Below are positions 55,141-64,000 of a stretch of 64,000 nt of DNA, piece by piece. Source of the DNA: Paenibacillus daejeonensis DSM 15491 (GTDB lineage: Bacteria > Bacillota > Bacilli > Paenibacillales > Paenibacillaceae); the NCBI RefSeq assembly GCF_000378385.1, contig NZ_KB899670.1, positions 62,001 to 126,000 on the forward strand, read 5' to 3'. The notes beneath the pieces were generated by a model. That model ran no database searches. It was given only the letters and a program-made list of their open reading frames with translations, and was not told the DNA's origin. The number at the start of each line of letters is the position of its first letter. Within the stretch, counting starts at the first letter, position 1. Both the position numbers and the translations under genes were made by a program.

Positions 55141-56046
55141 ATGGACGCCACACTGGAAAAGAAAAAAAAGAAAACATGGCGGCTAGGTTATGCTTTCTGG
55201 TTTATATTGCCGGCGTTTGTACTGTACACCACATTTGTGATGTGGCCGACATTCAGCAGTATAAGCCTAAGCTTTACCTCGTGGGACGGGATTAATCCCG
55301 ACATCCGTTACATCGGGCTGGAGAACTTTCGCGAAATCTGGAATAGTCCCCGGGTGCACAATGCCATCTGGAATTCCATTCTGCTGGCCATTGCGCTAGT
55401 TGTACTGGAAAATGTCGTTGCACTGGGATTAGCAATACTTGTAGATAAAGTTAGATGGTTCCGCAATTTGTTTCGTAGTATTTTCTATTTCCCCGTTCTT
55501 ATGAGCGGAATCATCATGGGCTTCATCTGGATGATTATCCTGAACTATAATTTCGGCGTGGTCAACCAATTATTGGACATGACGGGGCTGAGCGCCATCA
55601 AGGCCGATTGGCTGGGGAATCCGGATTATGCGATGGCTTCGATTATCTTGTCAACGGTATGGAAATCCGCAGGCTACTATATGATCATTTATCTGGCAGG
55701 CCTTCAAGGCATTCCGCAGGAGCTGCTGGAAGCGGCCAGTATTGACGGTGCCGGGAGATGGAAGCAGTTCCGTCATATTACCTTCCCGTTGCTTGCCGGA
55801 GCGATGACCGTCTGCATCATGCTGGCGATGATTAACTCGCTCAAGCTGTTCGACCAGATTGCTGTCATGACCAACGGCGGTCCCGGCTTTGCGACCGAGA
55901 CGTTAACGTACATTATATATCGGGTGGCATTTGGTGAGGGAAGACAGGGCTTCGGTACAGCGTTGGGTATCGTATTGTTCTTCATCATCGTAATCATCTC
56001 CTTAATTCAGATTCGTGTGCTCCGCAAGAGGGAGGTGCAAATGTAG
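55141..56046 (+). CDS. Sugar ABC transporter permease (CUT1, MalF/UgpA type)
   Basis: 301 residues, six transmembrane helices, EAA loop EAASIDGAGRWKQFRHITFPLL. The start (KKKKKTWRLGYAFWFILPAFVLY) is typical of CUT1 first permeases. GGAGGAGAG precedes the ATG. The stop codon directly abuts the next ATG. No ATPase gene is nearby; a shared MsmX-type ATPase elsewhere is expected. Confidence 0.92.
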   Translation: MDATLEKKKKKTWRLGYAFWFILPAFVLYTTFVMWPTFSSISLSFTSWDGINPDIRYIGLENFREIWNSPRVHNAIWNSILLAIALVVLENVVALGLAILVDKVRWFRNLFRSIFYFPVLMSGIIMGFIWMIILNYNFGVVNQLLDMTGLSAIKADWLGNPDYAMASIILSTVWKSAGYYMIIYLAGLQGIPQELLEAASIDGAGRWKQFRHITFPLLAGAMTVCIMLAMINSLKLFDQIAVMTNGGPGFATETLTYIIYRVAFGEGRQGFGTALGIVLFFIIVIISLIQIRVLRKREVQM

Positions 56047-56886
56047 ATGGCAAGAATCAAAAAACCAATCCAGGCTTCCGATGTCATTCTGTTTGCTGTC
56101 ACGCTGGTTATTGCTGTTATCTTTGCGTTCCCAATCTTCTTTAATCTGATGTCGGCCTTCAAGACCAATGGGGAGATTTTGCGAGATGCCATTGCCTTGC
56201 CGAAGGGTTTTTATACGGAGAGCTTTACTTACCTGCTGACAGAGACGGAGTATCCGCGCGCGATCCTGAACAGTGCCATTCTGACGATCGGCTCCATTAT
56301 CGCCATGATTGTCATTATCCCGATGGCGGCTTACGCTATCGAGCGGACGGGCAATCGATGGACCAGCGGCGTCTACATCTATTTCCTGTTTGGCATGATG
56401 GTGCCGTTCCAGGTGTATATGATTCCGCTGTTCAGGCAGTTGAAGGCGATGGGGCTCTTCGGCAACCTTGCCGGTCCAATCATGATCTATATTGCAGGCT
56501 CGGTCGGCTTCGGCGTTCTCTTGTTCACGAGCTTCCTCAAGGGCGTGCCGCGGGAGATCGAGGAGTCGGCACAGATTGATGGCTGCTCGCGAATGGGCAT
56601 CTTCTGGCGCGTCGTATTCCCGCTGCTTGGCCCGGTTACGGCAAGTATGGTGGTGCTGCAGGGCCTGGGAATCTGGAACGACTTTCTGATGCCGATGCTC
56701 GTGCTGCCGTCCGGTCAGCCGAAGACGATGATCGTCGAGTTGTTCTACTATGTCGGTGAGTTTTCCTCGCGTTGGGATATGATCTTTGCGGGTACGACCA
56801 TGTCGCTTATCCCGGTACTGATCGCCTTCCTGACGCTGCAGAAGTATTTTGTTAAAGGTGTGTCCTCGGGCGCGATTAAAGGATAA
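56047..56886 (+). CDS. Sugar ABC transporter permease (CUT1, MalG/UgpE type)
   Basis: 279 residues, six transmembrane helices, EAA loop ESAQIDGCSRMGIFWRVVFPLLGP, and the typical end KYFVKGVSSGAIKG. It starts immediately after the stop of the first permease; AGGGAGG lies upstream within that gene. It completes the importer with the binding protein at 53681. Confidence 0.92.
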   Translation: MARIKKPIQASDVILFAVTLVIAVIFAFPIFFNLMSAFKTNGEILRDAIALPKGFYTESFTYLLTETEYPRAILNSAILTIGSIIAMIVIIPMAAYAIERTGNRWTSGVYIYFLFGMMVPFQVYMIPLFRQLKAMGLFGNLAGPIMIYIAGSVGFGVLLFTSFLKGVPREIEESAQIDGCSRMGIFWRVVFPLLGPVTASMVVLQGLGIWNDFLMPMLVLPSGQPKTMIVELFYYVGEFSSRWDMIFAGTTMSLIPVLIAFLTLQKYFVKGVSSGAIKG

Positions 56887-56902
56887 GTGAGTGGGATTAA
56901 GG

Positions 56903-56925
56903 GCTCTTGCTAGGTTTGCAAGAGC
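56903..56925 (+). other. Intercistronic hairpin between permease and SLH enzyme genes
   Basis: GCTCTTGC-7 nt-GCAAGAGC forms an 8-bp stem followed by TCGCTCTTTGCG. It could attenuate transcription into the large downstream gene. The T-run is weak. Confidence 0.5.
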
Positions 56926-56977
56926 TCGCTCTTTGCGCTCAGGGAACGTCAAACTTGCCATAAAGGGGAATGATGAA

Positions 56978-59900
56978 ATGAAGCGAAACAAAAACGCAAA
57001 GGGTTTCAGGTCAAGGCAATGGGTAGCCCTGCTGCTCGCAATCGCCATGCTGGTGCCAATGCTGCCGGCAGCCCCGGCCTTTGCTGAAGAGACCTATCTG
57101 TCTGACGGGTCGCTTAACTATCCGTTGCTCGCTGCAGCGACCGGCAGCATCTCACGCAACCCTGTTGGTCCGATCGCTAATATTGGCAATCTGACAGATG
57201 GAAGCGATATCACGCATATCGGAGACCTGTATTGGGAGCAATCCGAACGTTCCTTCTCCCTTGATTTTGGGGCAGGCAACGGCGTCAAGCTCACGGAGGT
57301 TCATCTGCAGGCTCGCCGCAACAGCGAGACTCAGAGCTTCCCGGGGCGGATTAATGGCGCACGGGTGTTAGGATCGGAGGACGCGCTGCAATGGACGGAG
57401 ATTACAACCAGTCGTGCAGTGTCGACGATGGATAAACAGGTTCTGCCAGTGGGCGAAGGGTATAAGACAACTCCGTACCGCTATTTGAAAATAACGGCTG
57501 ATGGACACAATAATATTTTCAATCTTAGCGAGCTTCGTTTGTTCGGTGAATTGGAAGCGATACCTGATTTGATTCAGAGTGTATCGATTTCGAGCAGCAA
57601 TGCCGATCAGGCGATGGCTATAGCCGGCGATACGGTTACGTTGACGTTTCAAGCAATGACTCCGTTGCAAAATGTAAACGCAATCATAAGTGGGACTACG
57701 GCACAGGCGACGAGTTCGGACAACTTGTCATGGACAGTGAGTCATACCGTGAGCCCGTATGCCTTTGCACAGCCGGTCAGCTTTGCGATTACTTATACGG
57801 ATGAAGCCGGCAATGTAGGCGTTCCCGCTACCGCGACAACGGATGGGAGCGCCGTCGTGGTACGGGAGCCGGCAGACTATCTTGACCTCCTGTCCGATGC
57901 TTCACGTTTTGGAATTCCCGTGAAAGGGACGGATGGCACACTCACGGTGGACTACAGCACGCATGCCACACCATCCGGATTATCGCTGGCACAGGCCATG
58001 ATGGACCACAACACCGGCACGCATGCGAACTGGAATGGTCCGGACAATACCGGGTTCGGACCCTACCTCGTCATTGATATGGGCGAAGGCCGGGCCGTAT
58101 CGCCCTCGCGCGCCTACATCCTGCCCAGAGCAGACCAGGTTGGCAGACTCGCGGGTACTTATCTTGAAGGCTCTCATGATGGCCTGACCTGGCATAAGAT
58201 CAGCAGCAGCGCTGCAGCGACAGGACAGTGGGAGACACTGACGATGACCGAACGCGGGACATATCGGTATTTGAAGGTGACCAACGACAACCGCTGGCAT
58301 CTCAATGTAGCCGAGTTAAAGCTCTATGGCGCAAAGCGGCAGCCAGGCGAGCTCTTCACGGACGATCTGCTCTATCAACTGGGCCGTGCGCAGGAAATCG
58401 TCCAGGGTGGTCAAGGGGCATATGCTGAAGCAGCTTGGAACCTGCTAATGCAAGCCTGCCTGGAAGGGCAGGCGGCCATCGATGAACTGGAAGGGGAGCA
58501 TGGAGCAGGTATCACACAGGAGGAACTGGATCGATTGACCGCTGCCGTCCAGGAAGCCATCAGCGGATTAAAACAAGAGGTGCAGATTATTAGCGTCGTG
58601 AGCGAAACGGGCTTCATCCACCCAGGAGTCGGTTTCACGAAGGAGGTGCTGGAGAATGTACGGCATCAGATCGATAATCAGCAGGAGCCTTGGTACAGTT
58701 ATTACGTAGCTTTATTGGAGACGGATCAGGCCAAAACGAGCTTCACCATGAGTAATTCGCTGGATGGCGTAACCGTCCGACAGAATAGCTACAATGCGAG
58801 CAACGTCAAGGATATGGCATTTGCCGACGGTAAGCGGGCCTTTACGCAAGCGTTCTTGTACTATGTTACAGGCAATGAGGTCTACCGCTCCAATGCGATG
58901 CGGATTCTCCGCATCTGGCAGCAGATGGACCCTAACCAATATCAATATTTTGCAGATGCACATATTCATACGGGGATTCCACTCTATTACATGGTGATGG
59001 CGGCAGAGATTCTGCGTTACACAACCTCCTCCGAAGAGTGGCAGTGGACAGAGGAAGATACAGAGAAATTTACGGACAACGTCATCGACCCGACGGTTCG
59101 GACATTCCTGGACTTCAACGACAAGTTCATGAACCAGCATAATTATCCGTTATACGGCTCAATCGCTTCGTATATTTTCAAGAATGACAAGTCGAACTAC
59201 GACAAAGCGATTGAATGGTTTACGGTCAATGATACGGCGCCTGACAAAACCTATACCGGCTCCATTTACTGGCTGTTCCGGGAAATGACGCAAAACGACG
59301 AGACAGGCGAGCCGGTAGAGCCGCATGTCCAATTGGTGGAGATGGGGCGCGACCTGGCCCACAGTGACGGGGACGTATCCAATATGATCGCGCTGTCCCG
59401 GATGATCGAAGCACAGGGAACACGTGTCCATCCGGTAGATGGCACCGTAACCGAGGACGATCAAGGGGTGTCGGTCTATGCCTTTCTCAATCATCGGATT
59501 CTTGCGGGAGTCGATTATTTCTTCCAGTTCCAGCAAGGGTACGATATTCAATGGACGCCAGCAATCACGGCCATGGAGACGGCAGCTGATCCGGCCCGCA
59601 TATATGCAATCGTCTCAGATGAATACAAAGGACGTATCATGTATACGGCCGAAACGGGGTGGAATCTCTACTACGTGTACAGGTATCAACTCGGCTATTC
59701 GGATGAAGAGCTGGAGGCGATCGCTCCTTATTTTATGAAAGGCTTCAAGGAGCGGGTCGCGCCAAATTTTTATTTTGCGGGCTCCGGATCTGATAGCGAT
59801 GTTACCCGGCGAGCGACCGGTGCGGATTGGTGGCTGCACATTCCTGAGGCCGTCGCCGATGAGGCTGAGGACAGCATGGTCCGATTCGTAAGAGAGCCTG

Positions 59901-62900
59901 TCGCTCATGAGAATCGCTATAAGATCCAATTGGAGGAAGGCTACAGTATTCTTGACGGATCCAATGCAGTGGTGTACGACACGGATCTTATTCGTACCGT
60001 GACAGAAGGGGAGAGCAGCTTCATCCGGGCGGAGGCCAGCGACAATCACACGCTGTTTGCGGCATACAAGCTATTCTTCATCAACCGCAATGATACTGCC
60101 CGCGTTGCGCTGAAGATCCGCACAAACGGTCGGGCCGAGCTGGAGCTGAAGCGCGAGCGCGAGATGGCACCGTTCCAGACGCTGGACCTCCCCGATACAA
60201 AAGGAGAATGGCAGTATATCTCGTTTGACATGGGGCAGAGCCAGGTCTCCTATGGTGAATTCTCCAACCGGACCTTCCTGGCTTACTTCAATCTTGTAGG
60301 GGATGGCACCCAGGTCGATATCGACTATATGGATATCCGGGCCGACCAGTTTCTGACGCCGCCGACCTTCAACAACATCACGGAAGACCGGATGAATTTG
60401 TCGCTGTTCGCCGGCAGTACAGTCGAATACGACTTCTCTGCAACAGACAGCAGCAGCGCGGATACGATCACATACGAGCTACAAGGCGATTCATTGCCTG
60501 GCGCGGTGCTCGATCCATCTATGGGCAGGCTAAACTGGACGGTTGAAGCTGCGCATGCCGGCAGCTATGAAGCGCTCGTGGTAGCTGGGGACGGAACAGC
60601 AGTGACAACAGTTCGTCTGACGATCCAGGTGTCCGGCAGTCGGGGGGAAGCGATTGCGGATGTCATTTCCGGCTATGACGAAGACACCGATTATGAGTCG
60701 ACCTCACTGGAATATTTCGAGCAAGTCTACGAGGAGTTGGGGGCGATTGCCGATGACAGCTCGGACGAGGTATTTTATGCAGCACTGGACCGGCTGGCGC
60801 GCGCAGTCCATGGACTGCGGCTGCTTAATCCGAGACTTGGCGACGACAGTTTGAATTTTGTTGCCGCGAACGTGACGACGTCCCTGCGGACAGGGTACGA
60901 CGATTATCTAATCGATAACAATACCGTCTCGTTTAGCGGCGACTTGACGAACAAATACTTCACGATGGATTTCGGGCCAAACTTTCGCGTTTCACCGTCG
61001 GCGTTTGCCATGCAGCCGCGCAATAACTGGCAGGACCGCATGTCAGGCGCGATCGTCTACGGCTCGCATGATGGAGAAAGCTGGGTGCAGCTGACAGGCG
61101 AAGCGGCCTACAGCTCCCAGATGCAGACGCTTGAGGTACGTGAGGCGTATATGGGAGAGGCCTATCGGTACTTCAAGGTATCAACATTGGACACGACCGA
61201 CCGTTATGGCCGGGCGAACAACATCCTGAGCGTCGGCGAGTTTCGTATCTTCGGCGACCGGTCAGAGATTCCCAGCCGTCTGGAGCGAGTATCGATCGGA
61301 ACGGATGCTGCTCCGCTTACACAGCATCTCTCCAATAGCGCCAACACGCAGGTGCCGGTGAAGAAGGCAGTTGCAGGGGATGCCATTACGCTCGATATCG
61401 GAACGAAGCAACCGCTGTCCTCGATACATGTGACGATCGCCGGGCTGGATGCCGATGTCGTGCAGGTAGATGAGCTCAACTATAAGGCAACAGTCACACT
61501 GACCGAGGCCGCAGCGAGAGGGAATGCAAGCCGCAATGCGGCTTTTGAGATCAACTATTCGTACTTGGACGGAAAGAACGGCGGGGCGGAAACTGAAGGC
61601 TTGCCGATGGTAGACACCACAGACTTGTCAACTGTGCTGGTGTCGGATGTCAGCCGCCGGATCGATCACGTGCTGGACAAAGCGACGCTCAGCTTCAACC
61701 GGTCTACGGACCTCGGTTCGGTGATCGGACCGAATCTGTTTGATAAGAATCCGAACACGTTTATCGACATCCGCAATAACGCGAGCGCAGGCAATGGCGT
61801 CTTCTATCGGTTTGATTTTGGCGACGGCGGCGTCTCGCTGAGCAGTGTCGAAGTCGTGCCCAGAATGACGACCAATCTGGCCGATCGCATGATGGGCGCC
61901 TATGTCGAAGGCTCAAACGACGGGGTAAACTTCAACGTCATCTCGCCCCGGACTCGCCTGGTATGGGATTGGCAGGGCTTGCTGATCGATGATCCGACCT
62001 ACTACCGCTACATCCGGATCATCAATCCCAGCTCCTGGTTCGGCAATCTTTCGGAGCTGGAGATGTTCGGGGATTATGTAGCGGACCGCTCGACAATCAT
62101 CGCCGCTGACAAGGCCGCGCTGCAGCTCGGATATGCAACAGGGGACCGGGCCGATTCCGTCACTGGCAATCTGGAGCTACCAGGCGAAGGGGAGCAGGGT
62201 AGCCGCATCGCATGGTCCTCCAGTCAACCGTCTGCGGTATCCAATTCGGGTAAGGTGACACGCGGAGCACAGGATCAGCAAGTGACGCTGACCGCAACCC
62301 TGTCCTCAGGCACGATCACGGATACCAAGCTCTTTGTTCTCACTGTAAAAGGAACCGGAGGCAGCACAGGCAGCAACAATGGCAATGGAACAGGCAGCGT
62401 TCCAACTCCTCCTGACAAGGAGCAGCAGCCCGATCTGGTGACCGAAGTGACGATTGATGAGGAAGGCAAGGCGTCTGTCATTATCGGCGAAGCCGATTAT
62501 GAGAAGGCCTTGTCCGACGCTCGGAGCAACCGGCTCGTCATTGAAGTGGCTGGCGCGGAGACCGCCGCCGTGGTAGCCCTCTACCTGAAGGCCTACCAGA
62601 TCCGAGCGGCTGTGGAAGCCAAGGTTGCCTTCATCCATATACGTACGAAGCAGGGCTCGCTTGACCTGCCGATCGCCCTGCTGGACGCCGATGGGGCGGA
62701 TGCGGTCATCGAAGTGAGCAAGACGAATAGAGCTGCCATCGACCTCCGTATCTTTGTCGGCAACGAGACGATTAGGAATACTGCTGAATACGGCCCAATC
62801 CGTGTGTCCTATCCTTATTCTCTGCAGGATGGGGAGCACGCCAGACAGATCGTGGTCTATCAGCTGGCGGATAACGGCCAGCGCTATCTTATCAAGAATA

Positions 62901-63532
62901 GTCGTTATGACGCCGGGACAGGTCTCATCACCTTCGACACCAGGCAACTGGGTAGCTTCCTAGCCCTGCATGTCGATGTGTCCTTTACCGATCTGAACGC
63001 TGCCCCATGGGCAGCTGACGCGATTGCCGCATTAGCCGCGCGAGGCGTGGTCCAAGGCGTAACGGAGCAGAGCTTCGACCCTGCCAAGGCGGTCACTCGC
63101 GCTGAATTCGTACAGCTGCTGGTTCGTCTGCTGGATCTGGAGGAACAAGCAGCCAGTACGGGTACCTTTAACGCCTTTAACGATATTCAAGACGGGGCAT
63201 GGTATGCCGAGGCAATTGGAATTGCATCGTCACTCGGTATCGTCAAGGGCCGTGAGGACGGCTCATTCGGTATCCATGATTCGATTAGCCGTCAGGATCT
63301 GGCGGTGATGACTTATCGCGCACTGCAGGCTGCAGGCCGCCACTTGGACACCAATCAAGGGACGGCCGCCTTCGGCGACGCGGATGCCATTGCAGATTAT
63401 GCGCGCCAGGCCGTCAGTGCCATGCAGCAAGCTGGCATCGTCAATGGTCTGCCAGGCGGTGAATTCGCGCCGCGGGCCACAGCGACCCGGGCCCAGGCCG
63501 CAGTCATTCTTGAGCTGCTGCTGCATCTGTAA
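56978..63532 (+). CDS. Giant S-layer-anchored enzyme: discoidin repeats, alginate-lyase-like domain, three SLH domains
   Basis: 2,184 residues from the ATG at 56978 (AAAGGGG upstream; an ATG at 56891 would put 29 odd residues before the signal peptide). Signal peptide to about 43. Order: F5/8 type C-like domain (about 50-190), beta domain, second discoidin (about 310-455), linker helices, alginate-lyase-like catalytic region (about 537-950, starting GFIHPGVGFTKEVLENV, with YFADAHIHTGIPLYYM and NQHNYPLYGS), beta-sandwich, putative-Ig domain (about 1150-1230), two more discoidin-like domains (about 1290-1430 and 1570-1710), Ig-like domain, Thr/Gly linker, three SLH domains (about 2005-2184). 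It is held on the wall and probably cleaves a uronic-acid polymer. Exact lyase family is uncertain. Confidence 0.82.
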   Translation: MKRNKNAKGFRSRQWVALLLAIAMLVPMLPAAPAFAEETYLSDGSLNYPLLAAATGSISRNPVGPIANIGNLTDGSDITHIGDLYWEQSERSFSLDFGAGNGVKLTEVHLQARRNSETQSFPGRINGARVLGSEDALQWTEITTSRAVSTMDKQVLPVGEGYKTTPYRYLKITADGHNNIFNLSELRLFGELEAIPDLIQSVSISSSNADQAMAIAGDTVTLTFQAMTPLQNVNAIISGTTAQATSSDNLSWTVSHTVSPYAFAQPVSFAITYTDEAGNVGVPATATTDGSAVVVREPADYLDLLSDASRFGIPVKGTDGTLTVDYSTHATPSGLSLAQAMMDHNTGTHANWNGPDNTGFGPYLVIDMGEGRAVSPSRAYILPRADQVGRLAGTYLEGSHDGLTWHKISSSAAATGQWETLTMTERGTYRYLKVTNDNRWHLNVAELKLYGAKRQPGELFTDDLLYQLGRAQEIVQGGQGAYAEAAWNLLMQACLEGQAAIDELEGEHGAGITQEELDRLTAAVQEAISGLKQEVQIISVVSETGFIHPGVGFTKEVLENVRHQIDNQQEPWYSYYVALLETDQAKTSFTMSNSLDGVTVRQNSYNASNVKDMAFADGKRAFTQAFLYYVTGNEVYRSNAMRILRIWQQMDPNQYQYFADAHIHTGIPLYYMVMAAEILRYTTSSEEWQWTEEDTEKFTDNVIDPTVRTFLDFNDKFMNQHNYPLYGSIASYIFKNDKSNYDKAIEWFTVNDTAPDKTYTGSIYWLFREMTQNDETGEPVEPHVQLVEMGRDLAHSDGDVSNMIALSRMIEAQGTRVHPVDGTVTEDDQGVSVYAFLNHRILAGVDYFFQFQQGYDIQWTPAITAMETAADPARIYAIVSDEYKGRIMYTAETGWNLYYVYRYQLGYSDEELEAIAPYFMKGFKERVAPNFYFAGSGSDSDVTRRATGADWWLHIPEAVADEAEDSMVRFVREPVAHENRYKIQLEEGYSILDGSNAVVYDTDLIRTVTEGESSFIRAEASDNHTLFAAYKLFFINRNDTARVALKIRTNGRAELELKREREMAPFQTLDLPDTKGEWQYISFDMGQSQVSYGEFSNRTFLAYFNLVGDGTQVDIDYMDIRADQFLTPPTFNNITEDRMNLSLFAGSTVEYDFSATDSSSADTITYELQGDSLPGAVLDPSMGRLNWTVEAAHAGSYEALVVAGDGTAVTTVRLTIQVSGSRGEAIADVISGYDEDTDYESTSLEYFEQVYEELGAIADDSSDEVFYAALDRLARAVHGLRLLNPRLGDDSLNFVAANVTTSLRTGYDDYLIDNNTVSFSGDLTNKYFTMDFGPNFRVSPSAFAMQPRNNWQDRMSGAIVYGSHDGESWVQLTGEAAYSSQMQTLEVREAYMGEAYRYFKVSTLDTTDRYGRANNILSVGEFRIFGDRSEIPSRLERVSIGTDAAPLTQHLSNSANTQVPVKKAVAGDAITLDIGTKQPLSSIHVTIAGLDADVVQVDELNYKATVTLTEAAARGNASRNAAFEINYSYLDGKNGGAETEGLPMVDTTDLSTVLVSDVSRRIDHVLDKATLSFNRSTDLGSVIGPNLFDKNPNTFIDIRNNASAGNGVFYRFDFGDGGVSLSSVEVVPRMTTNLADRMMGAYVEGSNDGVNFNVISPRTRLVWDWQGLLIDDPTYYRYIRIINPSSWFGNLSELEMFGDYVADRSTIIAADKAALQLGYATGDRADSVTGNLELPGEGEQGSRIAWSSSQPSAVSNSGKVTRGAQDQQVTLTATLSSGTITDTKLFVLTVKGTGGSTGSNNGNGTGSVPTPPDKEQQPDLVTEVTIDEEGKASVIIGEADYEKALSDARSNRLVIEVAGAETAAVVALYLKAYQIRAAVEAKVAFIHIRTKQGSLDLPIALLDADGADAVIEVSKTNRAAIDLRIFVGNETIRNTAEYGPIRVSYPYSLQDGEHARQIVVYQLADNGQRYLIKNSRYDAGTGLITFDTRQLGSFLALHVDVSFTDLNAAPWAADAIAALAARGVVQGVTEQSFDPAKAVTRAEFVQLLVRLLDLEEQAASTGTFNAFNDIQDGAWYAEAIGIASSLGIVKGREDGSFGIHDSISRQDLAVMTYRALQAAGRHLDTNQGTAAFGDADAIADYARQAVSAMQQAGIVNGLPGGEFAPRATATRAQAAVILELLLHL

Positions 63533-63541
63533 ATCGTTAAG

Positions 63542-63576
63542 AAACTCCCTGCAGTTTAGTCTGCAGGGAGTTTGTA
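63542..63576 (+). terminator. Terminator after SLH enzyme gene
   Basis: AAACTCCCTGCAG-TTTAGT-CTGCAGGGAGTTT, a perfect 13-bp stem 9 nt after the stop; the T-run is short (TTTGTAAT). Confidence 0.75.
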
Positions 63577-63592
63577 ATGCCTAGCAGAGATG

Positions 63593-63651
63593 CCTAAAAA
63601 ACCTGACCTCCGCCTTAAAAAACTTCATTTTGTTGAAAGAGGAAGCATGAT
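63593..63651 (+). promoter_or_regulatory. Operator boxes and promoter of second lyase-like gene
   Basis: CCTAAAAAACCTGAC (63593) and exact CTTAAAAAACTTCAT (63614-63628), with the A-tracts exactly 21 bp apart. CTTCAT occupies the -35 position, then 17 nt and CATGAT (63646-63651) as -10. Same arrangement as the beta-helix promoter at 53453-53513. Confidence 0.82.
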
Positions 63652-63668
63652 AGAGTGTGAATGGACAT

Positions 63669-63683
63669 TTGAAAGCGTTTCAA
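63669..63683 (+). promoter_or_regulatory. cre (CcpA) site downstream of promoter
   Basis: TTGAAAGCGTTTCAA is a perfect palindrome matching the cre consensus. It lies about 10-25 nt after the predicted transcription start, suiting roadblock repression when preferred sugars are present. Confidence 0.75.
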
Positions 63684-63714
63684 AAATTCATTCAGAAGGA
63701 GAGATGAACAGCAA

Positions 63715-64000
63715 ATGGGAAATCGTCTGAACAAAACAGGCGCATGCGTTTTGGCCGTCCTCTTACTGTTACAGAGCTTGTCGTTTACTGGAGGCAGCAA
63801 GGCGCAAGCCGCGCCGGATACGCCGCGTGAGGGGTATACATCCACAGTACCGACTCCGCAGAATAGCAGCTGGATTAATCCAGATTACAATCGAGACTAC
63901 GACGATCTGGTCGTTCGTTCGGACTCCGGACTTGTCCACCCCGGCTATTACATCAGTCGGGAGGATCTGAACGTGATGCGCGATATGATCTGGCAGGGGA
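63715..64000 (+). CDS. Secreted protein with alginate-lyase-like domain, 5' part only
   Basis: The first 95 residues are visible before the window edge. The ATG at 63715 has AGAAGGAG about 13 nt upstream; an ATG at 63704 opens an 8-codon frame that ends at once and overlaps this start. Signal peptide (about 1-33, ending AQA-AP), then SGLVHPGYYISREDLNVMRDMIWQG, which parallels GFIHPGVGFTKEVLENVRHQI at the start of the catalytic region in the SLH enzyme upstream. This suggests a second, smaller polysaccharide lyase. Preceded by an operator box pair and a cre site. Confidence 0.75.
   Translation, partial: MGNRLNKTGACVLAVLLLLQSLSFTGGSKAQAAPDTPREGYTSTVPTPQNSSWINPDYNRDYDDLVVRSDSGLVHPGYYISREDLNVMRDMIWQG

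Noticed and set aside
55044-55295. Small frame between binding-protein and permease genes
   Set aside because: It runs through the 18-bp hairpin and overlaps the permease start in a different frame; no ribosome site.
56891-56977. Extended N-terminus of the SLH enzyme
   Set aside because: These 29 codons precede a normal signal peptide, lack a ribosome site and cover an intercistronic hairpin; the ATG at 56978 is better.

Overview
The window looks like a chromosomal segment of a Paenibacillus-like Gram-positive bacterium. This is inferred from YesM/YesN-type two-component pairs beside LplB/YtcP-like sugar ABC permeases, many AraC regulators, a surface enzyme with three SLH domains, lipobox lipoproteins, B. 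subtilis-style cre sites and a ykkC-class (guanidine-I) riboswitch. No rRNA, tRNA, insertion sequence, prophage or CRISPR array was recognised.

Left part (1-20.2 kb), housekeeping and resistance. A truncated SCO copper chaperone diverges from a tightly overlapping operon: small membrane protein, YtkA-like lipoprotein, NosD, NosL with a long His-rich tail, NosY, NosF. No nosZ is visible. A 14-G tract and a 51-bp tandem-repeat array follow. Next come an MFS transporter with a ROK regulator, an AdaA/AdaB alkylation-repair operon diverging from an AlkA-type glycosylase, a YczE-like membrane protein with a second 51-bp array, a GH2 beta-galactosidase, a guanidine-I riboswitch ahead of two SMR exporters, a MATE pump with its TetR regulator and an operator on the promoter, and a DUF6612 lipoprotein.

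Middle part (19.3-44.6 kb), carbohydrate use. An AraC regulator diverges from a DUF5107-TPR protein and a GH35-like enzyme, followed by a third 51-bp array. Then an operon encodes two permeases, a solute-binding lipoprotein, a histidine kinase and a short AraC-type response regulator. After it come an AraC regulator diverging from a GH95 enzyme, two small-molecule or unknown genes (NAD(P)-binding oxidoreductase, ankyrin protein), an AraC regulator diverging from a Gfo/Idh/MocA oxidoreductase plus DUF2264 protein, and an AraC regulator diverging from a GH127 enzyme.

Right part (44.6-64 kb), a second polysaccharide locus: histidine kinase and response regulator, GH88, GH43, a GNAT-like acyltransferase, a secreted beta-helix protein, a second ABC importer, a 2,184-residue SLH-anchored discoidin/alginate-lyase-like enzyme, and the start of a second lyase-like secreted protein cut by the window edge. 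An identical 15-mer (CTTAAAAAACTTCAT) lies upstream of four of these transcription units, each time with a second A-tract half-site about two helical turns further upstream. A diverged pair precedes a fifth unit. This is best read as the operator of the local response regulator. Two of these units also carry cre sites.

The inferred flow is surface cleavage of a uronic-acid-containing polymer by the lyases, uptake by the ABC importer, and removal of unsaturated uronic acid and arabinose/xylose side groups in the cytoplasm. The actual substrate cannot be read from the sequence.
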